Shown here piece after piece: positions 44,945 through 57,465 of a stretch of DNA of 64,000 bases. Source of the DNA: Simmondsia chinensis (lineage: Eukaryota > Streptophyta > Magnoliopsida > Caryophyllales > Simmondsiaceae); assembly GCA_018398585.1 (NCBI GenBank), contig JAGTTD010000002.1:32666186-32730185 (forward strand), in the 5' to 3' direction. The notes beneath the pieces were generated by a model. The model had not been told where the DNA came from. It did not search any database and saw only the letters and a list, made by a program, of their open reading frames with translations. The position numbers and the translations under genes are program-made. Every line of letters begins with the position of its first letter. Position 1 is the stretch's first letter.

Positions 44945-46966
44945 AACATGCAGCTCATAAATCCCTTGTAGTCCCACGCGTTCCTATCTGAATAATCTAG
45001 ATCACGCACAAGCCAGGTTCCCAAGTTGACACTAAAGTCTCTTGAGCTCGTGAAACCCCAACACAACCTGTCTTCCACTTCCGTCTTTGGGATTGGGATA
45101 CCCAAAATATTATTAAGGCAATCAGTGATCACCACCCTTTCAAGCTTAGTTTGATCCCACTCGCCATCAATGATAAATCTGCCACCTTTAGGGAAGTATC
45201 AACATTCCTACTCTCTTCTTTTAAATACTTAATAAGCGGACCCTCTATAGCCCACCAATCAAACCAAAAATTAACCTTTCTACCATTTCTTATTTTCCAT
45301 TTTAGACCTTTCTCTAGAACCGGTTTAGCCACACCAAAATTCCCCTCTAAGTCGAAGAGTCCAAACTCCTCCCTTGTATCTCATGAATTCCTCCTTATAT
45401 ACTTGCTTTTAATTGGAGTAACCTAAAGATTATACTTCTCCTTCAAGATTTTCCACCCCAGTTTACAAAAGAAGGCCAGATTTATAGGTTCAAGATTGCG
45501 AAGCCCCAATGCCCCAGCCCCTTTAGGCTTACAAATTTTACTCCAAGCCGCAAAGTTCATGCCATTTTTGTCCTTAGATTTCCAGAATAATTGTCTGCAC
45601 AAGTTGTCACCGTTCTTACAAACCTTCTTGGAAAATTTAAAGCACTGTATAATGTGGCTAGGCATGATTTTGAGGGATGCTTGGATTAAAGTCACTCTCC
45701 ATACCTTAGATAGGAACAGATAAGAACCCAACTTTCCAGTTAGCTATTTTCGCTGCCATTTTGTCCACAGTATAGGTTGCAACACTTGAATTGAATCTAC
45801 TCGGGTCAAAGTTACTCCAAGATATTTGCCTAGGCACTAGGCTATCAGAATATCAAGCTGATGGCTAATCTTTTGTCTCAACTGTCTTTCAATGTTAGCC
45901 GAAAAAAGGACTGTAGATTTCATTCGGTTCACCTATATCAAGCTGATGGCTAATCTTTTGTCTTAACTCTCTTTCAATGTTAGCCGAAAAAAGGACTGTA
46001 GATTTCATTCGGTTCACCAATTAACCTAAGTCCTCACAGTATTGCTAAGTTATATTTAGAAGCCGACCCGTTGCTTCCATACGGGCATCACAAAAAAGGA
46101 GAAAGTCATATGAAATAACAAACAAGGAACAATTTGTGCGCATCTAGCAATTTTAACATTAATTCCAGACTTTTTCTCCATACTCTAATCTTACAAGTCG
46201 TTGGCTAACACTTCCAGGCAGAGGATAAACAAATAGGGAGACCGCGAATCACCTTGACACAGCCCTCTAGAGGGAGTGAACCACCCCATGGGGGTATCAT
46301 CTACCAAAACAGAAAAAGACATGGATGATACACATTCTATAATCCATCTGATCCACTTAGGGTGGAATCCAAGCTTCTGTAAGTCCTAATTTAGAAAATC
46401 CCACTCCACTCTATCATAAGCTTTCTCCATGTCAAGTTTGAGCAAGGCCCCACCAAACTTCCGCTGCTTCCTTTTAAAGCCCATCATGACTTCGTGAACT
46501 ACAAGAATATTATCCTAAATGGACCGACCAAGAATGAAAGCAGCCTTCTAGTTACTAACGATTTTATTCATAAGCAATTTTTATCTATTTGCCAACAGTT
46601 TAGCAATAAACTTGTACAAAGACATTATAAAGACTAATGGGACTAAAGTGGTTGACTAGTTGGGGGCAGTCCACGTTCAGAATAGGAGTAATGAACGAGT
46701 GATTAACTTCTCTAAGAAGATGCTCACCCTTGAGGGTCGCTCTAATAGCACTAAACACGTCTTGACTGATGATATCCTAGTAGGATTGAAAAAAATGGGC
46801 TGATTTGTTTGATTTCCTCATCAGAGAAGTCTTTTATAAGGTTCGCATTATCTTCCTCTGAGACTTTCGGGAAACATGGGAAAGGGATCTAAAGGGACCC
46901 CGATTTCCCTGAGATCTGAATCTATTCTTGAACTTATTGACAAATAGGTCATCGATGCCTTCTTAT
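44945..46966 (-). pseudogene. LINE-2 reverse transcriptase and post-RT region
   Basis: Minus-strand order from 46960: NHSFITPILNV, NHFSPISLCNV, ALLKLDMEKAYDRVEWDFL (catalytic Asp retained), LGFHPKWIRWIIECVSSMSF, PSRGLCQGDSRSPYLFILC, a degraded FADD box, KSTVLFSANI, CLGKYLGV, then 45731-45423 (SHIIQCFKFSKKVCKNGDNL, SKDKNGMNFAAWSKICKPKG) and 45332-45129 (WKIRNGRKVNFWFDWW). A typical plant L1 ORF2, not translatable as a whole. Confidence 0.75.
45851..46018 (-). repeat. 85-bp tandem duplication in LINE-2
   Basis: tatcaagctgatggctaatc ... ggttcacc occurs twice at an 85-bp interval with two mismatches. Since 85 is not a multiple of three it also breaks the frame. Confidence 0.9.
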
Positions 46967-46980
46967 AATAGAAATTTAGA

Positions 46981-47699
46981 AATAATAATTCATAAACACA
47001 ATTTATAGAATTGAAGGTTAATTATATGACAAATATATCTGATCACTAAATAATAAAATTGTACGCTTAAATTTTTAAAAATTTAAAATTTTTGATACAT
47101 GTAGTATATACTTAATTATATATTAAAATTATGTACCTAAAATATTTAATGCAAAATAAATAAAAATTGGTCTTATAAACGTTCTTTGGGTTTTTCAGTT
47201 TTGGACTGGACTAGATGGAAGACTGATTAAGCTCATATGCTATAACCAAAGACTAGACCAATATATAGTTGGTTCGGTCTGATCCTTGACAAAAATTGCC
47301 TGTCTAGCCCGTTACACTGGTCCGAACCGATATTTGTTCACCCTTATCTAATAGAACCAAGTTTATTATTGAGTCGAGCTTATTATAGAGTCGTGCTTCT
47401 TATCTTATAAAGTTGTTTACCAGGTCGTGCTATTTAGTCTACTATCAAACTGTTATTGATCCCATTATTAACAAACCTTTATGAAATTATTCATGAATTT
47501 CAATGAATCGAGCACTCATATTCGAACTGAGTTGGACAAGCTACTAAGCCTGGAAACAAACACAAACAAACATTAATTAATCAATTTTAAGCATGAGTAG
47601 TAAATCAAACATTTAATTCGTTAATTTGGAACCCGAATCCTAACCCGGATATGCAATATGGCCCGAACCTAATGACATCATCCATATAATCCCATTTAC
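46981..47699. other. Upstream spacer of the SF1 gene
   Basis: AT-rich, no transposon coding sequence. Segments such as gagtcgagcttattatagagtcg (about 47372-47395) look like a decayed miniature element, but no ends were matched. Confidence 0.4.
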
Positions 47700-47899
47700 A
47701 GTTTTGCCTCTCTAGCCGCCCTTATTTGTCACCGCCTTAACCCTAATCGATCCTCTTTCGAGTTTCTCCCTCCACACATAACATCAATCTGGATACCCTA
47801 GATCTCCAAATTTTGTTTCTTCAATTCTTGAATCGTTCAATCTTCACCTGGAAATTGCAAAATCTGGAATCTGTCCTTTGATTTCTTCGAATCAAATCC
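47680..47899 (+). promoter_or_regulatory. Probable promoter and 5' UTR of SF1
   Basis: A TATA-like catataatccc lies near 47682. A telo-box aaccctaa (47739-47746), common just downstream of transcription starts of plant housekeeping and translation/splicing genes, follows in a pyrimidine-rich leader (ctcttt, tctccctcc). No ATG occurs between about 47700 and 47899, so the CDS begins at the first ATG. The transcription start is inferred. Confidence 0.45.
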
Positions 47900-50233
47900 A
47901 TGGAAGCTCAATCATTCGATCCGTACGCTCAAAAACCCCTTGAAACCCTAGCTTCTTCATACGATCAAACTGAATCTTCTCTCGATGAAAGCCTAGCATC
48001 GTATCACCAAATTCCCTCTCACCAAAACCTAGATTCCTACTTCCAGAATCTTGAACAAGCAGCGGGAAATGGGAATCTTGAAGGGAAAGAATCTGCGGCG
48101 AAGGCGGGGAATGAGATTCACCATCGTCCGTTGTTGTCTGAAAGTGCAGGCTTGACGAACACTCAGAGTGGGACTGATAAGGATCAGTCGGGCGGCGAGG
48201 AGGAGACGACGAGCCGCAGGAAGCGTCGCAGCAGGTGGGAGCAGCCAGCCGAGGCTGAAGGAGGCGGTGATGGTAGCGGGACTGGTGGTCGGAAGAGGAA
48301 GTCTCGGTGGGCGGACGAGGAGCCAAAACCGGTCATTCAGTTGCCTGATTTCATGGGAGGTATTGAGTTTGATCCAGAGATTCAAGCGCTTAACAGTAGG
48401 CTTTTAGAGATTAGTAGGAAATTGCAATCTGGGTTGCCTTTAGATGATAGACCAGAAGGTGCTAGATCTCCTTCACCTGAGCCAATCTATGACAATATGG
48501 GGATTAGGATTAATACCCGCGAGTATCGTGCTAGAGAGAAATTGAATAGGGAGAGGCAGGAAATCATATCTCAAATTATTAAGAAAAACCCGGCTTTTAA
48601 ACCACCGGCTGATTACAGGCCGCCAAAGCTGCATAAGAAGCTTTACATACCACAGAAGGAGTACCCCGGGTATAATTTCATTGGGTTGATTATTGGGCCG
48701 AGGGGGAATACCCAGAAGAGGATGGAGAAGGAAACAGGGGCAAAGATTGTGATTAGGGGTAAGGGGTCTGTTAAAGAAGGGAGGTTGCAGCAAAAACAGA
48801 ACTTGAAACCTGATCCCTCGGAGAACGAGGATTTGCATGTTTTGGTTGAGGCTGACACACAGGAATCACTCGAGGCCGCTGCTGCTATGGTTGAGAAACT
48901 GTTGCAGCCAGTGGATGAGGTATTGAATGAGCACAAGAGGCAGCAGCTTAGGGAGCTTGCTGCTTTGAATGGAACTATCCGGGATGAGGAGTACTGTAGG
49001 TTGTGTGGTGAGCCGGGGCATCGTCAATATGCTTGCCCTTCAAGGACTACGACATTTAAGAGTGATGTTCTGTGTAAGATATGTGGCGATGGTGGACACC
49101 CGACTATTGATTGTCCAGTTAAGGGGACAACTGGGAAGAAAATGGATGATGAATACCGGAACTTTTTGGCAGAACTGGGAGGAACAGTCCCCGATTCACT
49201 GGCCAAACAAGAGGACTCTTCAAATCCAGGCGTTGGTTCCGGTAGTACTAGTAACAATCCTCCTTGGCAGAGTGGTAGCAATGCTAGCAGTACACAGGCA
49301 GGCTCGGGAGCTAATGCAATCAAGCCTAAGGAATATGATGAAACAAATCTGTACATTGGCTATTTGCCACCTACACTGGATGATGATGGTTTGATTCAGT
49401 TATTTTCACCATTTGGTGAAATTGTGATGGCTAAGGTTATCAAAGATAGGGTTACTCAATTGAGCAAAGGGTATGGCTTTGTCAAATATTCTAACGTTGA
49501 ACAGGCCAATACTGCTATCTCCAGTATGAATGGCTATCGATTGGAAGGCCGGACAATTGCTGTAAGAGTTGCTGGGAAGCCCCCTCAGCCTACTGCACCC
49601 CAACCTCCTCCAACTCCGGCAGCGCTAACATACCCAACTGCAACTCAGGCTCCAGGTGCCTATCCATCCCAGCAGTTCACTACTGGTGGTCCTCTTGGGA
49701 GCGCACCCCCTGTGAGCTACAGCACTCCAGTCCCCTGGGGACCACCAGTTCCTCCTCCTCCAGCTTATGCTGCCTACCCTCCTCCACCACCCGGTTCAAG
49801 TTTCTACCCTACGGGTCAAAATCAGTCTATGCCTCCTTATACTCTGCAATATCCACCATCAGTGTCAGCTGGTCTTAGCAGCGCACCATCGCAGACTGTG
49901 CCTTCGGGTGATGGACAGAAAAACTCCCCGCCAAGGATGCAATCTCAGAGTGCTGCTTCTGCTCAGCCTCGAGCTGCAAATGTCTATGGAATTTCTGCTG
50001 CTATGATGATGCCACCTACCCAACCTTCATATGCTCCCACTTCATATGGTTATCCTCCATATTATGGAATACCGCCCCCTCCAGCCCCTCATGCAGCTGC
50101 AGCTTACCCGTCAAAAAGCATGGCAAATGTTCCTTGGGCCTCGACTGCTCCAGTTCCTTCTGTTTCACCTGCGGAAAAGTCAACCCAGGGAGCTGATGCA
50201 GAGTATGAGAAGTTCATGGCAGAGATGAAGTGA
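47900..50233 (+). CDS. SF1: Splicing factor 1 / branch-point-binding protein, plant type
   Basis: A 777-codon uninterrupted frame. Domains: acidic N-terminus; two UHM-ligand-like Trp motifs, [10 protein letters not shown] (about 105-114) and [10 protein letters not shown] (about 130-139), the type that binds U2AF65; helix hairpin (about 149-245); KH/QUA2 domain (about 248-340) with the GPRG loop ([14 protein letters not shown]); two CCHC zinc knuckles at C366-C369-H374-C379 and C392-C395-H400-C405; an RRM (about 482-560; RNP2 LYIGYL 484-489, RNP1 KGYGFVKY 523-530); a Pro/Tyr-rich tail to 740; and an end [11 protein letters not shown]. The family binds the intron branch-point sequence with U2AF in the nucleus during early spliceosome assembly. 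The extra C-terminal RRM marks the plant form. All motifs are intact, the first ATG has G at +4, and codon use is balanced compared with the AT-rich surroundings. The only gene here that looks functional. Confidence 0.95.
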   Translation: MEAQSFDPYAQKPLETLASSYDQTESSLDESLASYHQIPSHQNLDSYFQNLEQAAGNGNLEGKESAAKAGNEIHHRPLLSESAGLTNTQSGTDKDQSGGEEETTSRRKRRSRWEQPAEAEGGGDGSGTGGRKRKSRWADEEPKPVIQLPDFMGGIEFDPEIQALNSRLLEISRKLQSGLPLDDRPEGARSPSPEPIYDNMGIRINTREYRAREKLNRERQEIISQIIKKNPAFKPPADYRPPKLHKKLYIPQKEYPGYNFIGLIIGPRGNTQKRMEKETGAKIVIRGKGSVKEGRLQQKQNLKPDPSENEDLHVLVEADTQESLEAAAAMVEKLLQPVDEVLNEHKRQQLRELAALNGTIRDEEYCRLCGEPGHRQYACPSRTTTFKSDVLCKICGDGGHPTIDCPVKGTTGKKMDDEYRNFLAELGGTVPDSLAKQEDSSNPGVGSGSTSNNPPWQSGSNASSTQAGSGANAIKPKEYDETNLYIGYLPPTLDDDGLIQLFSPFGEIVMAKVIKDRVTQLSKGYGFVKYSNVEQANTAISSMNGYRLEGRTIAVRVAGKPPQPTAPQPPPTPAALTYPTATQAPGAYPSQQFTTGGPLGSAPPVSYSTPVPWGPPVPPPPAYAAYPPPPPGSSFYPTGQNQSMPPYTLQYPPSVSAGLSSAPSQTVPSGDGQKNSPPRMQSQSAASAQPRAANVYGISAAMMMPPTQPSYAPTSYGYPPYYGIPPPPAPHAAAAYPSKSMANVPWASTAPVPSVSPAEKSTQGADAEYEKFMAEMK

Positions 50234-50900
50234 TCTTAAGTTTGTCCTGATGCCCTGTTGCTAATGGTGAGGATATCAACTGTTTAGCATTCCAATTCCT
50301 TGTTTTATGGTTGTTATATGGCATGTTTCCAGAGTCATGATGGTATCCTCTGTTGGGTTGGCAGAATTCTCTGGACTTCTGTTCCATTTGGGGCTAAGGA
50401 ATGCTTTAGGATTGTGGGTTTGAGTTCCATTTTCCATACTGTGTATCGTCCACCCCACAAAAGAAGGCCCAAGAAGAATGGGGAGATAGCAAGCATTACT
50501 CACTATTCTGTATTTTTATATGCTTGGGTTAGTAGTGCCAATGCTCCACACACACATGATCCTTTTTTTCAGGAAAAGAAATGAGCCCTATTGATGGGAA
50601 AGAGTGGTTGCTAAACATAGCATCTTCAAGAAGAGTGACATGATCTTTTCTGCATTCCTGTAGCTTTGTTGGACATTTTCCCCATAATTGTACACTTGCA
50701 TGCATGTAGGAAGGCAGAGAGGGAGTGTGTAGTTTGTGCACGTGAATTTTTGTAGGAATTGGCTAGTGAGGGCCTGATAGTGTATCTAGTTTGAAGGAAA
50801 TATGCCATTTATTTGACATTGTCTGGCTCCTGCTGATCCCACATTTTTAGCCTTGACATGCAGTTTGGAGCGTGTCTGCCTGACTGTCGTCTCTATTTAT
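50234..50900 (+). other. Probable 3' UTR of SF1 and flanking DNA
   Basis: Moderate-GC sequence immediately after the stop, with no transposon similarity. The exact end of the transcript cannot be placed: no clear AATAAA with an adjacent T-rich downstream element was seen. Confidence 0.35.
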
Positions 50901-53900
50901 ACTTTTTAAAAATTGTTGAGCTCCTCACTGATATATTTTGAATTGAAACTCGAAGACATTCGTTGAAGAGAGAGTTGATGTTTTAATTCATTTTTATTGT
51001 CTATACATTTTGTCCCTTCTCTAACCCCTCTTTATTGTTATTGTTCAAATGTCTTGACAGGCATCAAGTTTCTTGGAGCTCTTGTCACCTGATTACTTAC
51101 CTATTGCCATGACTTGTTGGAAGTTTACGACTCACTCTTTAACCTTGCTGTGCTGTTATAACATTTGCAGAGTCATGGGACAGAATATCAACCTTTCAAC
51201 ATCAAATGGATAGTATGAATTTTCTTAATGTTGCTCTCATGTTTTGTAGGTTCTGGTGCTCTATGATGAGTTCAAGGAATCATCTGCGATTGTGTTTGAA
51301 CTTCGTTCTTTTGTCTTTGATTGTCTAATAGCCCTATATCTTATCTGTTGGCACCTCTTCTACACCTGGTTGCTGATGCTTTATGTTTTGTTTTTAATAA
51401 TTGGTCATGTTTGAATCCTCGCATTGATTATCCATGTTAAATGATAATCCTTTGTTTCTCATTGTGGGAAAAGTGATTTGGGTCATGGCGCTTCATGCTT
51501 CTCAAGCCACTGGAAGGTACATTTTTCAACCCCCTATAATGGAGCTAATCCTGCAGGAATTGGGTTGCTGTCTCAGGTTGCCTAGGATTATGTGTTTAAC
51601 TTCAGGATATCCTTGGATATGATTCTAATGATACTCTTGAGCTCTTATGCGACAGGTCAAATTTCAATTTTCCCTCTCCTGATGTGTTGGATTTACGCAG
51701 GATGGTTCTGGCTGCTTTTTGGTGCGCTATTTGTGTTTTTTCAGTTAGTTTATTGGTTGTTTTACTTGTCTGAGGTTGTGAATGCATGAATCCTGAAAAC
51801 AAACTAGCAAAAACATGTTTTTTAAGTATGGAATTTACAAGTCAAAGCTTGATTTAGTTCACTAAATTTTTATGACCATTGCTGTTTGACATTTTGTGTT
51901 TGTGGAATGTGTCAAGGACAGATCACATCGCAAAGGTTACCACTGTTCAGCAGTGATTAGGAAACCTGACGAGTAAAAAAAGGAGGCTTGATTTGAAATT
52001 TGTACGTTTTGATTGTGAATCAGTTCAGTTGGATGAGTGAAGTTAAGGTTCAGAGACGAGGTACTTTGAGTAGAAGTGCAGCAAGATAAGGAACTATATG
52101 CTGTTGACATAGGCTTAGTAGCTATCCAGGCTACCATAGTGTCCATACCAGGGTATGTGAGTCAGACTTTTGTACATGCCCAGATGTCAAGCTTGGCTAT
52201 TTTTAAAGATTTGTTTTGATGTTTTTGGTCTAATTTGCTGTTGACATAGGCTTAGTAGCTATTCAGGCTTTTTTGGTATCCTCACTAGGGTATGCAAGCG
52301 GGACTTTTGTACATGCTCTGATGTCAAGCTTGGCTGTTTCTAAAGATCTTTTTTATGTTTTTGGTCTATTTTGATGTCTAAGTGTCATACCAACCTCTAG
52401 GTGTCCTATCCAATATGGTGGTATTTTAATGCAGAAGGAAGAGTTAAGAGTTAGGTTATGGTATCTAGGTGTTTGATGCTAGAAAGATGGGTCTTTGCCT
52501 TTGCTACCTGCTGGCAAAATGGTCACTCTGGGGTGTCATATTCCCAGGCCTTGTTTGTCTCTGTCAACGATCTCTGTTTGCCCATTTGAGTGATAATGAA
52601 GCAAGTTTCCATTGCTCATCTGCTTTTATTGTTCCTTATGAGAGTGATGCTATCTCACATTGTATAAGATTGAACACCTATGGTCCTTTCTAGATCCTAT
52701 TTGGTCTGCCAAGGTGCTGTAAACGAATCAAGCATGTGATAAACTACCTGTGTTATCTGATTAAGAATTGTTCATGTTTGTTAAAGGGACTTGATATGTA
52801 AATGAGCTAACTTCCAGTGGGCTCATACCAAATTCAAATAGTGTAATCTTAGGTAGGTTCAATTCTGTGAATGAGTTAAGGTCTTGATAAGACTCAGTAA
52901 GAGCTTGCTAATTGCTTGGTATTGCTTTGATAGTGGATGGATAATGGTTGGCTAATAGCTTTGCTTGTAAAATGACAACCATTTGAGCAAGATATTGGCT
53001 CCTTAGTTGCATGAGTAGCTTGAATTGTATGAGAAGCTTGACTTGTCTTCATTAAATTAATGAGCTGAGAATCTAGCATATCAATATCTTATTGAATCGA
53101 GTTCGAGCAGAGGTACTAAATCTCATTTTTGGGTTGGCACCATTGCGACTTATCAAGCTTGAGTTGCTGTTGACTAAACTTGGTTTACAACAGTCATCTG
53201 ACAGTTTCCTCCTAGGGGGTTCTCTCTGGAGAAGTTTCTTACTGCGTGATTTGCATGACTCAATTTTGACTTGAACTTTCACTATTGACCATTGCCTGGC
53301 TTTTGACTTGAACTGCAATTGTTTTTTACTTTCTTGGTGGCCGTTCTATCCCAGATATTTGTTTGTTTTTGCATACCAGTCTTGTCGTGTCATATTTAAT
53401 TATTCATTTTCTCAGGCGCTAATTAACAATGAATAGTTTTAGTAACTATCCATTTCTTGTCGAAATGCATGGAAATAGGTAGTGGGAGCCTGTTATAAAG
53501 AACAATACTTGCCATAATATGTTTCCAATAGAACTTGGTAATACATAAAACGTTATAATTTGCTGAAAAAACAGTAAACTGATCTGTGCTCGAGTTGTAG
53601 TAGATTCGTCTTTTTCTTTGTTGTGTGTGGTTTCTCTCATTGATTTCATCTCGGATTGGAGTTGTCTCTTTAAGAGTTGGATTAGTTTATTCTTTCATGC
53701 ACAGACAGCAATGCTTACCGTGGCTTATATTATGTCATGTTTCCATTGTTTGGATTAAAGTTCTTGCTTTGAGGTTTTGCAGATGCAAGTATTGGTGAGA
53801 ATAGGGCTCGATGATTGAGCTGAGCCCAAGCTCACTAGGGTCGAGGCTTACCTCACTTACATTTGGCTTGGTTCAAAGCTTGCCAAGGTTGGAAAAATTG

Positions 53901-55611
53901 AGCTCGAGTAGCTCACCGTGCTTATGCTAAAACAAGTCTGATATGGGTTGTTTAACTTGGCTTGATTTTGAATGCTAATGTTCATATTTATATCAGACTT
54001 GGTTGCTTGAGGTTCGTTTACGCACACAAGCCTTCGAGCTTGAGCTTTACCAAGCTTGCCTCAAGCTTGAAGCGAGTTGAGCTTTTCAAGCTCTCTAACA
54101 AAGTCAGCTACAAGAACCTTTTGACTCAATGACGCCTGTAGGTGACAATCAATATCTTTAATACATGGTTTTCTTCTCAAACTGAGTTTATCTTTCCTCT
54201 TTTGAATATTATGAATTTTATAACGGCCGTTCTGGGTGACTTTTGCGCTTGCCCTTTGGAAATAAGAGTGACGAATGTGGGTTATAATATCAGGCCTCTC
54301 TTTCATTGGACCAATGGGAAATCATTCAAATCGTGTGACCCCAAGTGTAGAAGGGAAGTAGTTGATAAGTAAGCCCTTGAGCGTCATTAATAGTTGTTTG
54401 AAGTGGTTCCTTAACCAAATTTTTTGTCAAACCATAAAGATGGCAACTATTATCATGAGGCCTCCGTAGGTGCACCTGAGCAAAGAGTCGGAAAATATAC
54501 CATATAAGAGGATGTGGGCTACCCAGTCGATGAGGTCTTGAACCAAACCTCCATGCTTTTGGAGATGACAGGTATTATCTTGACCTATTAGTTTTGTTCG
54601 ATTTGGTCCCCAAATTGCCTCTACGAGACTCATATCTAAACCTGCCACAATTGGCCTTTGAGTCCCAGTCACACAGGAGTGTGTGCTAACATGCTAACAG
54701 CATCGAATTCGATAGATACTCAAATACACCATCTTCCCATGAACTATTTGTCTAAATTCCTCTTTCGTTTTCTGTTAGTTCTGACCAAAATGAGGTTCCA
54801 AAAAAAAAAAATGGCAACCTACACATCACCTGGAAGAAAATGCATTTTATAATAAGATTTTGTTTTGGAAGGAAGAAAAATTATGATAACAAAGAAACTG
54901 GAAAGGGAGTGAATCGCAGTTTCGTCCCGTAATTTGAAGGTAAAGGAAAGCTTAAGGCAAAGGGAGATAGTGAAGTCGAGTCAATTAACATTAAGTTATG
55001 GGGTCAATATTGAGGATGGAAAATTGGCTTTTGTAACAGTGACTGTTAATTATGGGTTTAAAATTTAGGATTCTCATAATTCAATCTAATCCCTGGTTCT
55101 TAATTAGCCCAATTTGAGTATGAAATGTTGAAATTATATAAATGTTTTAATAGTCATATTGAATTGAAAAGTTAATCTGATAACGGATTATACTGGTTGT
55201 TATATAAAGTCGGTCTTTAAGTACATTGTAGTCTTGTCTTAAATTAAAGACAACGTTTACAATGTCAGAATAACAGTTAAATTCAAGAGTGGTTAAATTA
55301 TTAGAAAATTTATAAGACTAGAGTTGAACAGTTATTTATGGTTGATCTTCAAGGTTCAAATGTATCAAACGAGCATAAGACTAAAAATACCCAAATTGAA
55401 AATACCGGAGTTTGGTCTTTAGTCCTTGGCTGTATACATAAAGAGTTGATTCATTTCAAAGTCGAATCTAGTCATAATGTTTGACCAATCTTGTACTAAA
55501 TTGAATGTGTTAATTTACTCTTTAAGACCAAAACACAATTTACCCTAAACTCGAATTAAGCAGCGGGTCTCGAATTGAATAAATTGACAATTGAGTATAT
55601 TTTTTCCTTAC
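50901..55611. other. Long spacer downstream of SF1, no gene recognised
   Basis: T-rich on the plus strand for its first half (50900-53700), as in untranslated or long-intron DNA, with only short random frames. A 137-bp tandem duplication lies at about 52102-52375. From 53800 to 54110 there are many gagctcgag / caagcttg words, resembling a decayed DNA-transposon repeat. Nothing codes convincingly. Confidence 0.4.
52102..52375 (+). repeat. 137-bp tandem duplication
   Basis: tgctgttgacataggcttag starts at about 52101 and again at 52238. The two copies share agctatNcaggct, agggtatg, acttttgtacatgc and gatgtcaagcttggct with about 15% difference. Confidence 0.85.
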
Positions 55612-55626
55612 GAAAATTACGTAAAG

Positions 55627-56053
55627 ACAATCTCTCTCTCTACTCTCTCTCTCTCTACTGCAAGCCCAACGTCCACCTGCACCCCCCCACCCCCCTGCTG
55701 TCACGTCGGTCACCTCGCCGACAACCGCTGCCCACCACCACACCGGCGACGCTCGACCCAGACGGTGACACCCAATCGCCACCAACCCGGCTCACCACCT
55801 CCCCCACTTCCTCGTCCTCCATTCACTCTCCGGGTCAGAATTTCAACTACGCACCAGCTCCAGGTCACATGCTCTATGCTGCGGACCAGCTTTCGGAGCT
55901 TCTCAGGTTGGGGGTTCTCGGAAACAACTTCTCTTCAGGGTAACCTCCTAAAGGGGGAAGTCTGGGTACATCTACCCCCCCCCCCCCCCCCCAAAACAAA
56001 AAAAAAAAGACCCTGCTTTTGCAGGAGCCCTTGCAGGCACTGGGCTTCTTGTT
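55627..56053 (+). mobile_element. Chimeric retroposon: unrelated GC-rich head plus shared SINE/RTE tail
   Basis: Perfect 15-bp direct repeat gaaaattacgtaaag (55612-55626 and 56054-56068). The first 260 bp start with (ct)n and are CCA/CCG-rich, with a frame reading SPGQNFNYAPAPGHMLYAAD near 55830-55890. They have no 5S similarity. From about 55888 comes the shared tail: caggttgggggttctcgg, aaacaact, a tacatctac block, an 18-C run (55975-55992), gaccctgcttttgcaggagc and an end cttgtt. The head could be the 5' end of an internally deleted RTE or a captured host transcript. Confidence 0.8.
55975..55992 (+). repeat. 18-C homopolymer in the chimeric retroposon
   Basis: Same tail position as the other C-runs. 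Here it is followed by a second, A-rich expansion (aaaacaaaaaaaaaaaa). Confidence 0.95.
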
Positions 56054-56159
56054 GAAAATTACGTAAAGCTTTAAATAAATTATTGTGACATTGGACATCC
56101 TATCCCTTAATTTAAAATCTTTGTTATATATTTATATAATTATTTATATTTTAATATCT

Positions 56160-56925
56160 TGATATTTTTAAAAATAATAAAAAGGATCAAGATTATTTTG
56201 AATTAATAAAAAGGCTCCTAATTTGTTGTATTAATAAGAGGTCCATATGTGGCATGGCGATGTCATTTTTCATAGACAGTTGAAGTGACAACTTTTTTTT
56301 TTTATTAATGTTACAGTAAAATGATAAAGGTGCCCTTCAATGTCCTTATTCTTACTTTATATGTATGAAATTCGAGATGTTGTACAATAACAACATATCC
56401 AGTGCCTTAAGGGTTCCCGCATAAGTAGGATCTGGGAGGGGTGGATGTATGCAGCTTTACCCCTTCGGGCTGTAATCTTACCGAGAGACTATTTTCGAGG
56501 ACCCCCAACCTTATAGGGTTGGCAAAACGAGGACTTTCCAGTAAGTTACTTATCCTGGTACTACTCTCTCACTCAAGAATGCTTAACTTTGGAGTTGTAA
56601 TAGGATCCGGTGTCTTAGTGTCTGGTAAATGAATCCTGTAATACAAGATGTATTATATAAAAACTACCTATTTTGCTTAATTTGTTTTAAAATATTGTTA
56701 TTAAATGATATTTTTATCATTATAATGTAACATTAATAAATAAAAAAAAAAGGTAGTTGTCACGTAATTTTATAGATAAAAAATGACATCATTACTCCAA
56801 AAAAGGGGCATTTTCATTAATACAATAAAAATTTAGGGGTCTTTTTTATTAATAGAACAACAATTTAGGATCCTTTTATCAATTCAAAAAAATTATTTAT
56901 TTTTATTATTTCCAAAATTAGTGAG
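56160..56925. mobile_element. Palindromic miniature DNA element with long inverted ends
   Basis: 56170-56350 and 56690-56915 are imperfect inverted repeats of about 190 bp: gaattaataaaaaggctcct against aggatccttttatcaattc, ttgttgtattaataagaggtc against its complement near 56855, and gtgacaacttttttttt against aaaaaaaggtagttgtcac. Only a short centre separates them, occupied by a 5S-headed SINE. No coding capacity. The superfamily cannot be told because the TSD is unclear. Confidence 0.65.
56385..56636 (-). mobile_element. 5S rRNA-headed SINE, copy C
   Basis: On the minus strand: 5S head 56636-56515 (ccggatcctattacaactcc, box A region ttaagcattcttga mutated, box C degraded), tail aaggttgggggtcctcg with aaatagtctctcgg, a tgcatacatccacccctccc block and ggaacccttaaggcactgg, ending gttgttattg. 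No C-run. The direct repeat is unclear. More diverged than copies A, B and D. Confidence 0.8.
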
Positions 56926-57465
56926 GGAGCAAAATGTAAATAACCCTAAAGTTTATTTGCATTTTAGTACCTCAACATTCTTGATACTATTGAAAACTTA
57001 CAAAAAGCTCTCATAAAATACTTACAATCAAAATCTCCCAATCACTCCTCTTCACAAATCACGAAAGCCCTTCCAACATTTTTCCTCTCCTTTTTTACAT
57101 CTCTTCACTTACAACTCTCTACTTGCAAGAAAACCAGCCCAAAATCCAAAAAAAAAAAAAAAAGACAAAAGAAACTTTTTTTGTAAAAGATTGAACAATA
57201 TAAACCTCGTACAAATGAGATCTGGATCAACCTGTAGCAAAATGGCAGATAAGACAAAGATAAGAAAAAACCTACCACAGACTAGGGAAACATAATTTCA
57301 AGAAAAACACAGGCAAAAAAATCAACAAGAATTAAAAGATCACGACCACCTGCAGCGGATTATTTGAACTTGTCGCTACTTGTACTCACTACCATCTCAC
57401 TAGCATCCATACCCGCCCCGAACAGGGCCCACAGGTAACAAGTTTTACCCACCCCCTTGCCATCC
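56926..57465. other. Spacer without a gene
   Basis: A-rich sequence with an A-run at about 57149-57163. No feature recognised. Confidence 0.4.

Larger units (their letters stand above)
38891..46966 (-). mobile_element. 5'-truncated L1-type LINE 2, split by an LTR element
   Basis: 14-bp TSD aatagaaatttaga at 38877-38890 and 46967-46980. The A-tail on the minus strand is the T-run at 38891-38896. Without the LTR element (39905-44939) about 3 kb of L1 ORF2 remains: RT, zinc-binding region and RNase H. The endonuclease is missing, as expected from incomplete reverse transcription. Stops and frameshifts present. Confidence 0.9.

Noticed and set aside
47892..49603. Antisense reading frames over the SF1 gene
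   Set aside because: No motifs; they arise from the composition of the real gene on the plus strand.
54427..54672. Possible gene fragment on the minus strand
   Set aside because: No recognisable domain, short, and no continuation in neighbouring frames.
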